From positions 558,001-622,000 of the forward strand of contig NZ_JH109153.1 in assembly GCF_000190755.2 (NCBI RefSeq): 64,000 bases of DNA, written 5' to 3'. Below, piece after piece: positions 42,977 to 51,596 of the stretch. Below the pieces are notes generated by a model that saw nothing but the letters and a program-made list of their open reading frames with translations, made no database searches and had not been told where the DNA came from. Each line of letters opens with the position of its first letter. Position 1 is the stretch's first letter. Both the position numbers and the translations under genes were made by a program. This stretch comes from Methylobacter tundripaludum SV96 (GTDB lineage: Bacteria > Pseudomonadota > Gammaproteobacteria > Methylococcales > Methylomonadaceae).

Positions 42977-43628
42977 TCAAAACAACATCAATAGGATATT
43001 AATCAATACTTCGGATACTTAGTGCTCCTCCATGATCAGCTCTTATACCTCAACAACATCAATATCAAAACAGTGCCCCAGATATTAATCAACAATTCGG
43101 ATATGTGGTATTCCATGATCACTCCTTAGCTCATCGGCTTGAGTAAACTTCGTTGGATGACAGGCAACTTGCGGATTTATGTTAGGGCCGGTGATAGCGA
43201 TCAGTAAGTCCATAATTTGAGATTGATAAATAAAAGCACGAAGAACCCGAATCGAACTGCAGAAATAGATCTTCGTTCCTTCGGCAACTGCTCTTGTATT
43301 GCTCCCACCTCCTGCGTCCATGCGTTGGTAAAGCGCCTACGTTGGCCGCTTTACCTCCCGCCATCCTTGGAGGCGCCATGCCGCCTGCATCCCCCTTTGG
43401 AGAAGGAGCACACTGAGTCAGGCCCCCATCTTGTAGAATAGAGAGTTCAATTTCTTCAATCAATAAGTGCCATTACCTAGCAAGTGAACCCGCTATTGGG
43501 CCGATGTCTTAGCCGAATGATTAAATCTTCCTCCCCGCCCCTGCTAAAACGAAAGACCATAAATCGATTGAAAAATCCGGCAAAGCCGATAGACTCGATC
43601 ACTCGTTCATTCAATACTCCTCAAATCC
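42977..43628. other. Intergenic region with tandem small-ORF duplication
   Basis: Apart from the 26-residue frame and its broken copy, no gene is convincing. The DNA of the two units (GATATTAATCAA...TTCGGATA...CCATGATCA) repeats at about 42993-43036 and 43081-43120. Longer frames at 43085-43463 have unnatural composition. Confidence 0.5.
43036..43116 (-). CDS. Putative 26-residue membrane peptide
   Basis: ATG at 43116 follows AAGGAG by 5 bases, an excellent ribosome site. The product MEYHISELLINIWGTVLILM plus LLRYKS is one hydrophobic helix with a positive end, as in small membrane proteins. Immediately downstream (43033 to 42978) is a diverged copy with the same layout (MEEH, stop, VSEVLINI...LLMLF, stop) that is broken. 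Too short to be sure; possible role as a small regulator of a membrane complex or a toxin is speculation. Confidence 0.38.
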   Translation of the reverse strand: MEYHISELLINIWGTVLILMLLRYKS

Positions 43629-44564
43629 ATGAAAAAAATTCCTATCGGCATCAGCAGTTGTTTATTGGGTCAAAATGTCCGCTTTGATGGAGGACACAAA
43701 CGGGATTCTTATATTACCGGCACCCTGACTGAATACTTTGATTTTCATCCCTTTTGCCCGGAAGTAGAAATCGGCCTGGGTACGCCTCGCCCCACTATTC
43801 ACCTGGTAAAAATCGACAATGCAATACGCTGTGTAGGTATTAAAGACCCTGAAATGGATGTAACCGAGCGCTTACGCAGCCGCGCTGAATATCAAAAAGA
43901 TTTACACGCCGACTTATGCGGTTATATTTTAAAAAAGGATTCGCCCAGTTGCGGCATGGAGAGGGTGAAGGTTTATGTCGGCGCTCAACCGCACAAGGAT
44001 GGGGTCGGCATTTATGCTCAGGAAATGATGCGCAATAACCCGTTGTTGCCGGTAGAGGAAGAGGGCCGACTAGGCGACCCCGGACTGCGCGAGAATTTTA
44101 TCCAACGCGTTTATGTGCTCTACCGCTGGAAATTAATGCTGGCCGAGGGATTAACACCCGGCAGCCTGACTAATTTTCATGCGCGCCATAAGCTCATCAT
44201 CATGAGTCATGAAGATTATCGCGACCTAGGGCAACTATTAGCAGGACTCACCAAAGCCAATCTTGCAGACGTTGCAGAACAATACATTTTGCAGCTGATG
44301 ACTACCCTTAAAAAGGTCGCTACCCGTAAAAATCATGTCAATGTCTTGCAGCATATTCAAGGTTATTTAAAAAAGGCGTTAAGCGCCGACGATAAGGCCG
44401 AACTTTGCGAAGTGATTGAACGTTACCGCAACGGCTACGTCCCATTGATAGTCCCTTTAACCCTGCTTAAACATCATTTCCGCAAGACACCCGATCCGTA
44501 CATCGAAGAGTCCTATTACATGTCGCCTTATCCGCAAGAACTGCAACTCATCAATCAATTATAA
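43629..44564 (+). CDS. DUF523/DUF1722 two-domain protein (YbgA-like)
   Basis: 311 residues. The N-terminal DUF523 domain (about 1-150) begins PIGISSCLLGQNVRFDGGHK and contains FCPEVEIGLGTPR and SPSCGMERVKVY; its cysteines may bind a metal or cluster. The C-terminal DUF1722/YbgA domain (about 190-300) contains FHARHKLIIMSH and LLKHHFRKTPDPYIEESYYM. YbgA-type genes often neighbour photolyase genes, as here (2-3 kb away). The biochemical role is not established. A SDR gene follows after 2 bp. Confidence 0.88.
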   Translation: MKKIPIGISSCLLGQNVRFDGGHKRDSYITGTLTEYFDFHPFCPEVEIGLGTPRPTIHLVKIDNAIRCVGIKDPEMDVTERLRSRAEYQKDLHADLCGYILKKDSPSCGMERVKVYVGAQPHKDGVGIYAQEMMRNNPLLPVEEEGRLGDPGLRENFIQRVYVLYRWKLMLAEGLTPGSLTNFHARHKLIIMSHEDYRDLGQLLAGLTKANLADVAEQYILQLMTTLKKVATRKNHVNVLQHIQGYLKKALSADDKAELCEVIERYRNGYVPLIVPLTLLKHHFRKTPDPYIEESYYMSPYPQELQLINQL

Positions 44565-44566
44565 CC

Positions 44567-45409
44567 ATGGCAAAAATTTTAATTGTCGGCTGCGGCGCGA
44601 TAGGTTCGGAACTTGCCGGGGTTTTATCGACCCAGGGTCGTGATGTCACCGGGCTAAAACGCAAGCCGCCTTTATCCGCGTCCGGCCCTATCCACTATGT
44701 CGTTGCCGATATAAGTTCAGCCGCCGACTTGGCGAATTTGGGCACCGACTTTACGCAGGCATTTTTTATCGTTTCGCCTGACGAACGCAATGAACAAAGC
44801 TACCGCGCTGTTTATGAAACCGGCTTGAATAACCTGCTTGCGAGACTACCGAAAACGCATTGGCTAATGGTCTCGTCCACCAGCGTCTACGGACAATCGG
44901 CAGGCGAATGGATCGATGAAGACTCAGCCGCGGAACCGGCCAATATCACCAGCCGGTTGATCAGGCAAGCCGAACAAAAATTGATGGATTCGAACCCGGC
45001 TAATATCGTGGTGCGTTTTTCCGGCATTTACGGACCGGGGCGGGAATACTTGTTAAGACTGGCGCTGCAAGCACCGGCCATACAGCAAACTCCGCCTTAT
45101 TTTACCAACCGGATACATCAACAGGATTGTGTCGGCGTTTTATCTTTTTTACTGGAACAGCGCTTGGCGGGAAGGGCCTTAGCTCAATGTTATCTGGCCA
45201 GCGATGATGATCCGGCACCGACCTGGGAAGTCATGACCTGGCTGGCGGATCGGCTGCATTGCCCGCCACCGACTGTTAAAGCAGTCGATGCGGATGCCGG
45301 AATGAATAAGCGCTGTAGCAATACTCGCTTAAAAGCGTTGGGTTATCAGTTCGACTACCCAAGCTATAAAGACGGCTATATGGAATTAATCGCCGCAAGG
45401 GATGGCTGA
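44567..45409 (+). CDS. SDR/epimerase-like oxidoreductase (YeeZ-like)
   Basis: 280 residues of extended SDR fold: KILIVGCGAIGSELAGVLS (nucleotide-binding), HWLMVSSTSVYGQSAGEW (Ser/Tyr active-site region) and VVRFSGIYGPGREYLL. It is similar to E. coli YeeZ, whose substrate is unknown. Cotranscribed with the DUF523 gene (stop-to-start gap 2 bp). Confidence 0.87.
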   Translation: MAKILIVGCGAIGSELAGVLSTQGRDVTGLKRKPPLSASGPIHYVVADISSAADLANLGTDFTQAFFIVSPDERNEQSYRAVYETGLNNLLARLPKTHWLMVSSTSVYGQSAGEWIDEDSAAEPANITSRLIRQAEQKLMDSNPANIVVRFSGIYGPGREYLLRLALQAPAIQQTPPYFTNRIHQQDCVGVLSFLLEQRLAGRALAQCYLASDDDPAPTWEVMTWLADRLHCPPPTVKAVDADAGMNKRCSNTRLKALGYQFDYPSYKDGYMELIAARDG

Positions 45410-45414
45410 AAATG

Positions 45415-45447
45415 TACTCGTTCCCACGCGCTGCGTGGGAACGAGTA
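45415..45447. repeat. REP-like perfect palindrome
   Basis: TACTCGTTCCCACGC, loop GCT, GCGTGGGAACGAGTA: all 15 arm bases pair. The core CGTTCCCACGCGCTGCGTGG also occurs at about 33473 and in part at 39546. It begins 5 bp after the SDR stop. Confidence 0.85.
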
Positions 45448-45675
45448 CAGGCGCGCTGTGCCGAATGAAGTCATGGGAAACAACAAGATTGAATGCTAGT
45501 TCCCAAGCTCCAGCTTGGGAATTCGGTGTGGGAAGCTCCAGCTTCCCGTCTCGCGAAACTATGACTTGCATGAATGCATGAGCTAGAGCAACGCAGGAGC
45601 GGTTGCCGAGAGCTTCGTCACCTGGGATCCCCAGCGTAAAACGGTTATTTAATCGCCGCACGGCGATGATTTTTT

Positions 45676-45722
45676 CACCACGAAACACGCTTCTTCTTCG
45701 TGTTCTTCGTGTCTTCGTGGTG
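45676..45722. repeat. CACGAAG-type inverted repeat
   Basis: CACCACGAAACACG at the left, then CTTCTTCTTCGTGTTCTTCG and TGTCTTCGTGGTG at the right. The same family as 30466-30528, here between convergent genes. Confidence 0.75.
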
Positions 45723-45740
45723 TTCTTTTGACTTACTCCC

Positions 45741-46835
45741 TCACGCACCCACATACTTCGGGTAATCGGTATACCCCTTTTCATCCCCACCATAAAAAGT
45801 CGCCTGATCGGGCGCATTCAGCGGCAGGTTTTTCGCGAACCGCTCCGGCAAATCCGGGTTAGCGATAAATAACTTACCATAGGCCACCATGTCGGCATGC
45901 CCCTGTTCAATGGCCTCGTTGCCGCGTTCCAGGTCATAGCCGTTATTAGCCATGTAGAAACCGGCAAAACAGTTTCTTAATGCCGCATAATCCACCTGCC
46001 GCTCGCCGGTCAGCATGTCGCCTTCCAGAACATGCAGATAGGCCAACGGATAATCGGATAATTTTTTAGCGACGGCATTAAAGGTCTGTTGCGGCTGACT
46101 GTCTTTAATATCGTTAAAGCTGTTTTCCGGCGACACTCGCACGCCGACACGACCCTCCCCCCAAACAGCGATGACTTTTCCGACAACTTCGACCAACAAG
46201 CGCATCCGGTTGACAATATCGCCGCCGTAGCCGTCTTCCCGGCGGTTGGTGCCGTCCCTTAAAAACTGATCCAGCAGATACCCGTTGGCGGCATGAATCT
46301 CCACGCCATCGAAACCGGCCGCTTTGGCGTTTTGTGCAGCAGTTGCATACTCGGCAACAATACCCGGCAACTCATCGAGAGTTAATGCATGCGGCGTTTC
46401 AAAATCATGCAAGCCCTCATAAGTCATAGCCTGACCGGCGGCTTTCAGCGCAGAGGGGGCGACCGGCAAAATATGATCGGGTTGCAGCGATGAATGGGAG
46501 ATTCTGCCGGTATGCCAAAGCTGGATAAAAATCCGGCCACCTTCATCATGAACGGCATCGGTGACACGCTTCCAGCCTGCAACCTGCGCTTCGGAATGAA
46601 TGCCCGGAGTTCCAGGGTAGCCAATGCCGCTAGCCGATATTTGGCTGCCTTCGCTAATAATCAAACCGGCCCCGGCTCGTTGGCGGTAATATTCAACATT
46701 CATATCCTGAGGCACATTGCCCTCACCCGCCCTGTTGCGCGTTAAGGGCGCCATGATTATCCGGTTGGCTAATACCATGTCCCCCAACAATATAGGCGAA
46801 AACAGGTTGTTTTTATCACTTGTGACTAATGTCAT
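45741..46835 (-). CDS. nemA: Old yellow enzyme-type alkene reductase
   Basis: 364 residues, FMN-dependent TIM barrel of the NemA/OYE family. It opens FSPILLGDMVLANRIIMAPL and contains GAGLIISEGSQIS, IQLWHTGRISH (active-site HxxR region), DGVEIHAANGYLLDQFLRDG and the C-terminal GKLFIANPDLPERF. It reduces activated alkenes, nitro compounds or N-ethylmaleimide using NADPH. Single gene with its promoter in the following spacer; GGAGG lies about 5 bases before its ATG. Confidence 0.93.
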   Translation of the reverse strand: MTLVTSDKNNLFSPILLGDMVLANRIIMAPLTRNRAGEGNVPQDMNVEYYRQRAGAGLIISEGSQISASGIGYPGTPGIHSEAQVAGWKRVTDAVHDEGGRIFIQLWHTGRISHSSLQPDHILPVAPSALKAAGQAMTYEGLHDFETPHALTLDELPGIVAEYATAAQNAKAAGFDGVEIHAANGYLLDQFLRDGTNRREDGYGGDIVNRMRLLVEVVGKVIAVWGEGRVGVRVSPENSFNDIKDSQPQQTFNAVAKKLSDYPLAYLHVLEGDMLTGERQVDYAALRNCFAGFYMANNGYDLERGNEAIEQGHADMVAYGKLFIANPDLPERFAKNLPLNAPDQATFYGGDEKGYTDYPKYVGA

Positions 46836-47502
46836 GATGTCCTCCCATTTGAATAACGTGATACAGGTAACTTTTAAAATCCAACGAAAAATGCTTTAGT
46901 TTCACTTATAAAGACCGTCTTTATTTTTTGTATTAAATCATCAAACTGTATTTGCTGCATGTTTATAAATGCGTCAAATCTTACAAGATTTGTTGCGTTA
47001 TTCGGTTCATCCTGAGGATGCAGTATTATGCTATGGCCCTAAACGGGATATAGAAGAAGCCTTAAGTGGAAAGCTTGGTCGCTGATTTACAGTTGCCAAT
47101 CCTGGAGCGAGATTAGCACAACTGATTTGTTCACTTTTAAAAACAAATCAACACCAGTAACCGCTTTATAATTAGTAACTTGCCAAGATTTATGGTTGCC
47201 GAAAGCCGACTGTGATAATATGAAAACGCTGATTCCTGGCGGTTCCGGTATGATTACCGACAATCAAGCAAAAAAACCAGCGTGCCGGATCAGCCCATCA
47301 ATTTAATTTACCACGTTGAAAATCCTAATTATCAATGGTTGATTCTGATTACCCATTAACGATACAGCTGAAAAAACATTACCTCTATTTCCCCTGTTAG
47401 AACAATTTAATAGCTCGATAGTTCATTTATATCAAATCCCCCCGTTCAATTGCAGCTTGCTGTTTATGAGCAGTTGCGGGTCTATTCACGATAAAACTTA
47501 GT
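46836..47502. other. Long spacer with decayed coding fragments
   Basis: No intact gene. Besides the interrupted frame at 46969-47160, a start at 47219 reads MKTLIPGGSGMITDNQ, which resembles the nucleotide-binding start of a TIGR01777-type epimerase, but stops after 28 codons. The region appears to be former coding DNA. The promoter of the YegD-like gene must lie near its right end. Confidence 0.45.
46969..47160 (+). pseudogene. Short decayed frame with one internal TGA
   Basis: MRQILQDLLRYSVHPEDAVL continues for 38 codons to TGA 47083-47085, then the same frame continues in plausible coding sequence (FTVANPGARLAQLICSLLKT) to TAA 47158-47160. It reads like a 63-codon gene or gene piece with a single nonsense mutation. 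The family is not recognised. Confidence 0.3.
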
Positions 47503-48801
47503 ATGAAAACATTCAAAAGACAGGAATCCAATGAAATTGCATGTGGAATCGATTTCGGAACCTCGAACACAACGGTAGCGATTGCCCAGGGAAATGACGA
47601 TCCAATAACATTGGTTCCAGTAGAAGACGAACACTTAACCATCCCTTCGACAATTTTTTTCCCGACAGAAAGCCCAACTGTTGTTTTTGGCCGCAAAGCA
47701 ATTACGGCTCATATCGCTCGAGAGGATGGGCGATTTATGAGAAGTTTTAAGCGTGTACTTGGAACATCCCTGATGAAAGAAGGAACCTATATCAGCGGAA
47801 GAAAAACAAATTTCGAAAACATTATTGGGCATTTTATTGAAGATATAAAACGTAAAGCAGAGCTATCGGCCGACAGGGAAATCAACAACGTAGTTGCAGG
47901 AAGACCGGTTCATTTTGTCGACGGCAATGACAAAGCAGACAAAGAGGCGGAAGCCCAGCTCGATGCCATATTTGCGGCCGCCGGTTTTAAAAATATTCGC
48001 TTTCAATACGAGCCGATTGCCGCCGCATTTGCTCATGAATTAACGATGGGCGATACAGAACGTTTAGCCGTCGTTATGGACATTGGCGGCGGCACATCCG
48101 ACTTTACGGTAATGCGTTTATCGGAGCGCTATATCAAAAAGCATGATCGCCAGGAGGACATTCTGTCTAATGCAGGGATTCGAATGGGCGGCAATGATTT
48201 TGACCGCGCTTTGAGTATGAAGTGTTTCATGCCACTACTAGGACTGGGTTCGCTTTGGGGTTGCAAAGGGCTGGGTTTTCCAATAACGCCTTTCTTCGAC
48301 CTTTCAGAATTGAGCAAAATTCAGTCTATGTATACGCAAAAATACAAAAGGGATTTAAGGCAGCTAATTGGCCAATCAAATGATAAAGTCCTTACCAATA
48401 GACTGCTGTCAATCGTAGAGGAAGAGCAGGGTCACGCCTTGATGTCTATCGTTGAGGAAGCCAAAATCCGTCTTAGCGCCTGCGAGCAAACATCGGCTGA
48501 CCTTTCTTTCATTGAAACAGACTTGCAAGTGCGCCTAGATCGGGCAAAATTCGAGGATAGTTTGCATGGATGTATTGAGAGCATCCAAAAAACCATCAAT
48601 GCCTGCATTGTTATGGCGGGGATAAAAACAGATGAAGTTGCCTTGGTCATTCTAACAGGCGGCGGTACCGCTATTCCGCTGATTCAACAAATCACTCATC
48701 GCACATTTCCACATGCCGAAATTTCTGATGGCAACCGCTTATCAAGCGTTGGGTTTGGTTTAGCGTGTGATGCAAGACGTTATTATTTAGGTGCTAATTG
48801 A
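47503..48801 (+). CDS. yegD: Hsp70-like chaperone, YegD family
   Basis: 432 residues with the actin-like ATPase core of Hsp70: phosphate-1 ACGIDFGTSNTTVAIAQ, connect-1 region RFQYEPIAAAFAHEL, phosphate-2 VVMDIGGGTSDFTVM and adenosine motif ILTGGGTAIPLIQQ. It lacks the DnaK peptide-binding domain, as E. coli YegD (450) does. Function is unknown; ATP-driven chaperone or regulator. No J-protein or GrpE gene is nearby. Single gene. Confidence 0.9.
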   Translation: MKTFKRQESNEIACGIDFGTSNTTVAIAQGNDDPITLVPVEDEHLTIPSTIFFPTESPTVVFGRKAITAHIAREDGRFMRSFKRVLGTSLMKEGTYISGRKTNFENIIGHFIEDIKRKAELSADREINNVVAGRPVHFVDGNDKADKEAEAQLDAIFAAAGFKNIRFQYEPIAAAFAHELTMGDTERLAVVMDIGGGTSDFTVMRLSERYIKKHDRQEDILSNAGIRMGGNDFDRALSMKCFMPLLGLGSLWGCKGLGFPITPFFDLSELSKIQSMYTQKYKRDLRQLIGQSNDKVLTNRLLSIVEEEQGHALMSIVEEAKIRLSACEQTSADLSFIETDLQVRLDRAKFEDSLHGCIESIQKTINACIVMAGIKTDEVALVILTGGGTAIPLIQQITHRTFPHAEISDGNRLSSVGFGLACDARRYYLGAN

Positions 48802-48984
48802 CCCCTGTCATCTAAATCGATCACCGTGTTGATGGGAGACTCGATTGCTAAAACCGGCAAATGCCGTGGCGTCGAATTTGAACTAAACGAATAGACTTAA
48901 CCTGACAGCTACCGGTTTATTAAAGGCACCTATCAGGTTAAATTCAGTTTATCGGTTGTTTATTCCGGGCGACTTTCCCGTCAA

Positions 48985-49008
48985 GCGCCATGGGTGCCAT
49001 CATGGCGC
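48985..49008. terminator. Hairpin between yegD and the cupin gene
   Basis: GCGCCATG and CATGGCGC pair around GGTGCCAT, 13 bp before the cupin stop. It lies between convergent genes. No T-run, so this is a weak call. Confidence 0.45.
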
Positions 49009-49020
49009 ATAATTCGGAGA

Positions 49021-49311
49021 CTAAATGCCGTTGGGATAATCGTAGCTGTAATGCTTGCGTAATGGCTTGACCACTTCCCATTGACTGTCCAACCCTGCAT
49101 GGAACGACACCAGATCGCCAGGCAGAATTCGTACCGGCTCACCGCCCGCCGGCGTTACCAAAATCTCGCCATCCAGAACATAGGCACATTCAGTTTCATC
49201 AAAATCTATTGGGAATTTTGAAATTTCTTTTTCCCAGATTTCCCAGTTGGCAACACCCAGCTCTTTTAATCGCTCTTCGCTAGGATTGTGTTCGATGGTA
49301 ATTTTGCTCAT
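49021..49311 (-). CDS. Small cupin domain protein
   Basis: 96 residues, a single cupin barrel of the DUF861 type: VANWEIWEKEISKFPIDFDE, TECAYVLDGEILVTPAGGEP and RILPGDLVSFHAGLDSQWEV. The usual metal-binding histidines are mostly replaced, as in ureidoglycolate-hydrolase-like and sugar-binding cupins, so enzymatic activity is uncertain. I start at ATG 49311, with AGGAAG six bases upstream; a longer frame from 49398 has no ribosome site. Confidence 0.87.
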   Translation of the reverse strand: MSKITIEHNPSEERLKELGVANWEIWEKEISKFPIDFDETECAYVLDGEILVTPAGGEPVRILPGDLVSFHAGLDSQWEVVKPLRKHYSYDYPNGI

Positions 49312-49862
49312 GTTCTTCCTAAAAATTAAACTTGTTGAAAGAGTAATTCTAACATCAGGCCTGTCAAAAAGCGCTGAAAACTTACCCATAAAGAGCACCG
49401 AAGTTTATTAACAATTACTGCTATCGTATTGTTTTAATAATGGATACTACTTAACCGACCGGAAAAAACTGACGCTATTTTTAGCCCCTCCAAATTGGAA
49501 GCTCGACGGGCCGGCTTTGAAAAAACATATCAGTCCCTGCCGGTTGACGGGCGCTGCTGGGTCCTCGGCCTCATTGCAGAGCAATGAGACATAGACCTGC
49601 TTAGCGTTGCGTCAGGCGAATTCAAGCTTTCTCGGATCCCGGTTATTGACTAAGAGAGGGGAGATTTTGCACCCTAAATAAAATACTTTAGATCGTTAAT
49701 TACTTTTATTTGAGGTGCGCTGAATTCCTGGAACCCGTTAATTCATTCTAATATTCACAAGAGTTATGATAAAGTCCACATTGTCATGTAACTAATTAAA
49801 TATGCTTAATATCTAGGCAGTTACAGACCTAATAATAATAACTACAACGAGGATTACATCAC
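49312..49862. other. Long spacer, possible decayed gene end
   Basis: No intact gene. At about 49495-49590 one frame reads KLEARRAGFEKTYQSLPVDG then RCWVLGLIAEQ and stop, which looks like the end of a former gene without a start. The remaining 270 bp before 49863 should include the promoter of the exported protein. Confidence 0.4.
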
Positions 49863-50375
49863 ATGAAATTATTAAAAAGCGCTGTCGTAGCGACTACATT
49901 GGCACTTTCTTTAGGATCTTTTTCGGCTACTGCTGACACCTGTTTGGGTATGGCATGTATGTACAATAGAATGACGCCCATTGAAGGAATTGAGGCTACT
50001 TTAGGCCAAGTTGCTGAAGCATTGAACGCTATTCAAGTAAGAAACAGCGGTGGCGCGGCAGACATTGGCAAAGCTGGCGACGATGTCATTATCAGCAATA
50101 TCAAAGATGCATTAAAGTTAAGTAAAGAAATCAATGCTAACGATAAACTTGACCGTAATCGTAACCGTGCTAATGATTATTTGAAAAAAGCTCGAGCAGC
50201 GGTACAAGAGGGTGATTTGGTTAAAGCAACAGAAGACCTAAAAGAAGCTGAGAGACGTTTTTCAGATCTTAAAGGTATGATCGACTTAACTCAAGCGGAT
50301 AGAGTATCACAACAGACCAACCTGCTAAACCGCATTATGGACACACCCGATAAGGCAGCTGGCGCCCGTAAATAA
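49863..50375 (+). CDS. Exported helical protein, unknown function
   Basis: 170 residues. Signal peptide (cleavage after ATA, about 24); the mature part starts with two cysteines close together (DTCLGMACMYN) and is otherwise helical (AGDDVIISNIKDALKLSKEI, YLKKARAAVQEGDLVKATED). It is probably a small periplasmic helical bundle. I know no family name. GAGGA lies 9 bases before the ATG. A strong hairpin follows the stop, so it is a single-gene unit, possibly highly expressed. Confidence 0.75.
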   Translation: MKLLKSAVVATTLALSLGSFSATADTCLGMACMYNRMTPIEGIEATLGQVAEALNAIQVRNSGGAADIGKAGDDVIISNIKDALKLSKEINANDKLDRNRNRANDYLKKARAAVQEGDLVKATEDLKEAERRFSDLKGMIDLTQADRVSQQTNLLNRIMDTPDKAAGARK

Positions 50376-50407
50376 TACAGCCATCAACTTCACAACAATG
50401 AAACCAA

Positions 50408-50448
50408 GGGGGCAGAGTAAACTTAAATATACGCTTACTCTGACCCCC
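50408..50448 (+). terminator. Terminator after the exported protein gene
   Basis: GGGGGCAGAGTAA pairs with TTACTCTGACCCCC around an AT-rich loop, 33 bp after the stop, followed by GTTATTT. Confidence 0.75.
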
Positions 50449-50563
50449 GTTATTTCCTATCTAAATACAAAAACGGGGAATTGCCGTCCAGCGGCAAGGT
50501 TCGGGGCTAGTTTGGTAGCACCCAAGGTCAGACTGCCTTCGCGTATAGACTTAGGAATTGTCT

Positions 50564-50821
50564 TTATGACTTTTTAGGTTCTATATGTTGCTGCAATACT
50601 TCGATGCCCTTTTTTCGCTGTATCCGGATGATTTCCAATTCAGTTTGATATTGCTTAATTAAGCAATCATCATCTGCCTGTAACAGGGTATAGGCGATTT
50701 TCCGCTCTTTTTTCTTGAGCTTAATGAGTACTTTTTTTAACTCCTGAATATGTTGTCTTTTTTTGTGGCTGTCCGTGTCAAAAAAGGCCTGTAATTTGTG
50801 TAGAAACTTTTCTGTTTTCAT
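50564..50821 (-). CDS. Small charged coiled-coil protein, unknown
   Basis: 85 residues, very rich in Lys/Glu/Gln, predicted as one or two long helices (KKRQHIQELKKVLIKLKKKE, KIAYTLLQADDDCLIKQYQT). No domain known to me. It may bind nucleic acid or form a coiled coil. No clear ribosome site. The coding character is good over its full length. Confidence 0.6.
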   Translation of the reverse strand: MKTEKFLHKLQAFFDTDSHKKRQHIQELKKVLIKLKKKERKIAYTLLQADDDCLIKQYQTELEIIRIQRKKGIEVLQQHIEPKKS

Positions 50822-51130
50822 GATTAGTTGATTGGCAGATAATTCAGTCGGTATCTTGTGTATTAACCTTGCCGTTTTCTGATTTACATACTACGCCACC
50901 AAGCTTCCAGTCGCCGTCTATATCTGGCATGGGCTCGCTCAGCTAAATGATGCAGCCCTGCTTCCCGTTCCGCTGAATGTCTATATTTAAAATTAAAGTA
51001 GATTATTTTTTATACAGGAACCATGCTTGTATTGTTAATTCTTTTGGCGTCATAGCATCATCCTTTGTCGTCAGTCGATGACAAAATCATGTTGAAATGG
51101 CTATTGCGATTTTCTACTATTTTCTTGGTG
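50822..51130. other. Spacer, nothing recognised
   Basis: I see no gene, strong repeat or hairpin here; it is AT-rich and probably contains the promoter of the gene at 50564-50821. Confidence 0.4.
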
Positions 51131-51457
51131 TCATAGTTTGGTCAGGGTTTTTAAAGTGATGTTGAAGTCGTCCACGTTGACACCCAGTCTATCAGCCAAT
51201 GCTGCATTGCAGCTTGCGTCTAACTCATTACACCAGAGCAGAATTGCGAATCTATTTTTGCCCGCTAATATGCTCTGCTGGTCTTGGATGTAGTCCTCAT
51301 CAAAACCAAGTTCTTTAAAGATATCAAGGATTTCTTCCCCTAAGTCATCCATTAGCCAATCCGTTTTTCTCTTTATCCATAATTTTTTTCCATCTTTCTT
51401 AACGGATTTTTCTTTTGTTTTTTTTGATGAATCAGTAGTCTTTTTTTTATTTTTCAT
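51131..51457 (-). CDS. Small hypothetical protein with basic N-terminus
   Basis: 108 residues. The first 33 are almost all Lys/Ser/Thr (KKTTDSSKKTKEKSVKKDGK); the rest is a compact acidic/hydrophobic domain (WLMDDLGEEILDIFKELGFD, ILLWCNELDASCNAALADRL). The basic tail suggests contact with nucleic acid or polyphosphate. Family unknown. It lies upstream of glgP on the same strand, separated from it by 2.6 kb of glgP itself and is not in its operon. Confidence 0.58.
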   Translation of the reverse strand: MKNKKKTTDSSKKTKEKSVKKDGKKLWIKRKTDWLMDDLGEEILDIFKELGFDEDYIQDQQSILAGKNRFAILLWCNELDASCNAALADRLGVNVDDFNITLKTLTKL

Positions 51458-51596
51458 GGTCTTACTCCTATTGTCGCGGTAGGTATTGCATTATTGGCTT
51501 TAAGTGCCAGTAATGAGTTTAAAGGAGTGTATGATTTTATTTAACTGCGGTTTACAGCGATTTCTTCACTCTCAAGCTGAAGTGATTGAGAAATTA

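Larger units (their letters stand above)
45410..45740. other. Repeat-rich intergenic region
   Basis: No gene. It contains a perfect 15-bp-arm palindrome at 45415-45447, a second hairpin type near 45500-45550 (TTCCCAAGCTCCAGCTTGGG), and a CACGAAG-type inverted repeat at 45676-45722. It separates convergent genes and could end both transcripts. Confidence 0.7.

Noticed and set aside
43085-43463. Two overlapping minus-strand frames in the spacer
   Set aside because: Composition is unlike real protein, no ribosome sites, and they overlap the better-supported small peptide frame.
46969-47160. Selenocysteine at the internal TGA
   Set aside because: No selenoprotein family match and no evident stem-loop just after the TGA; a nonsense mutation is simpler.
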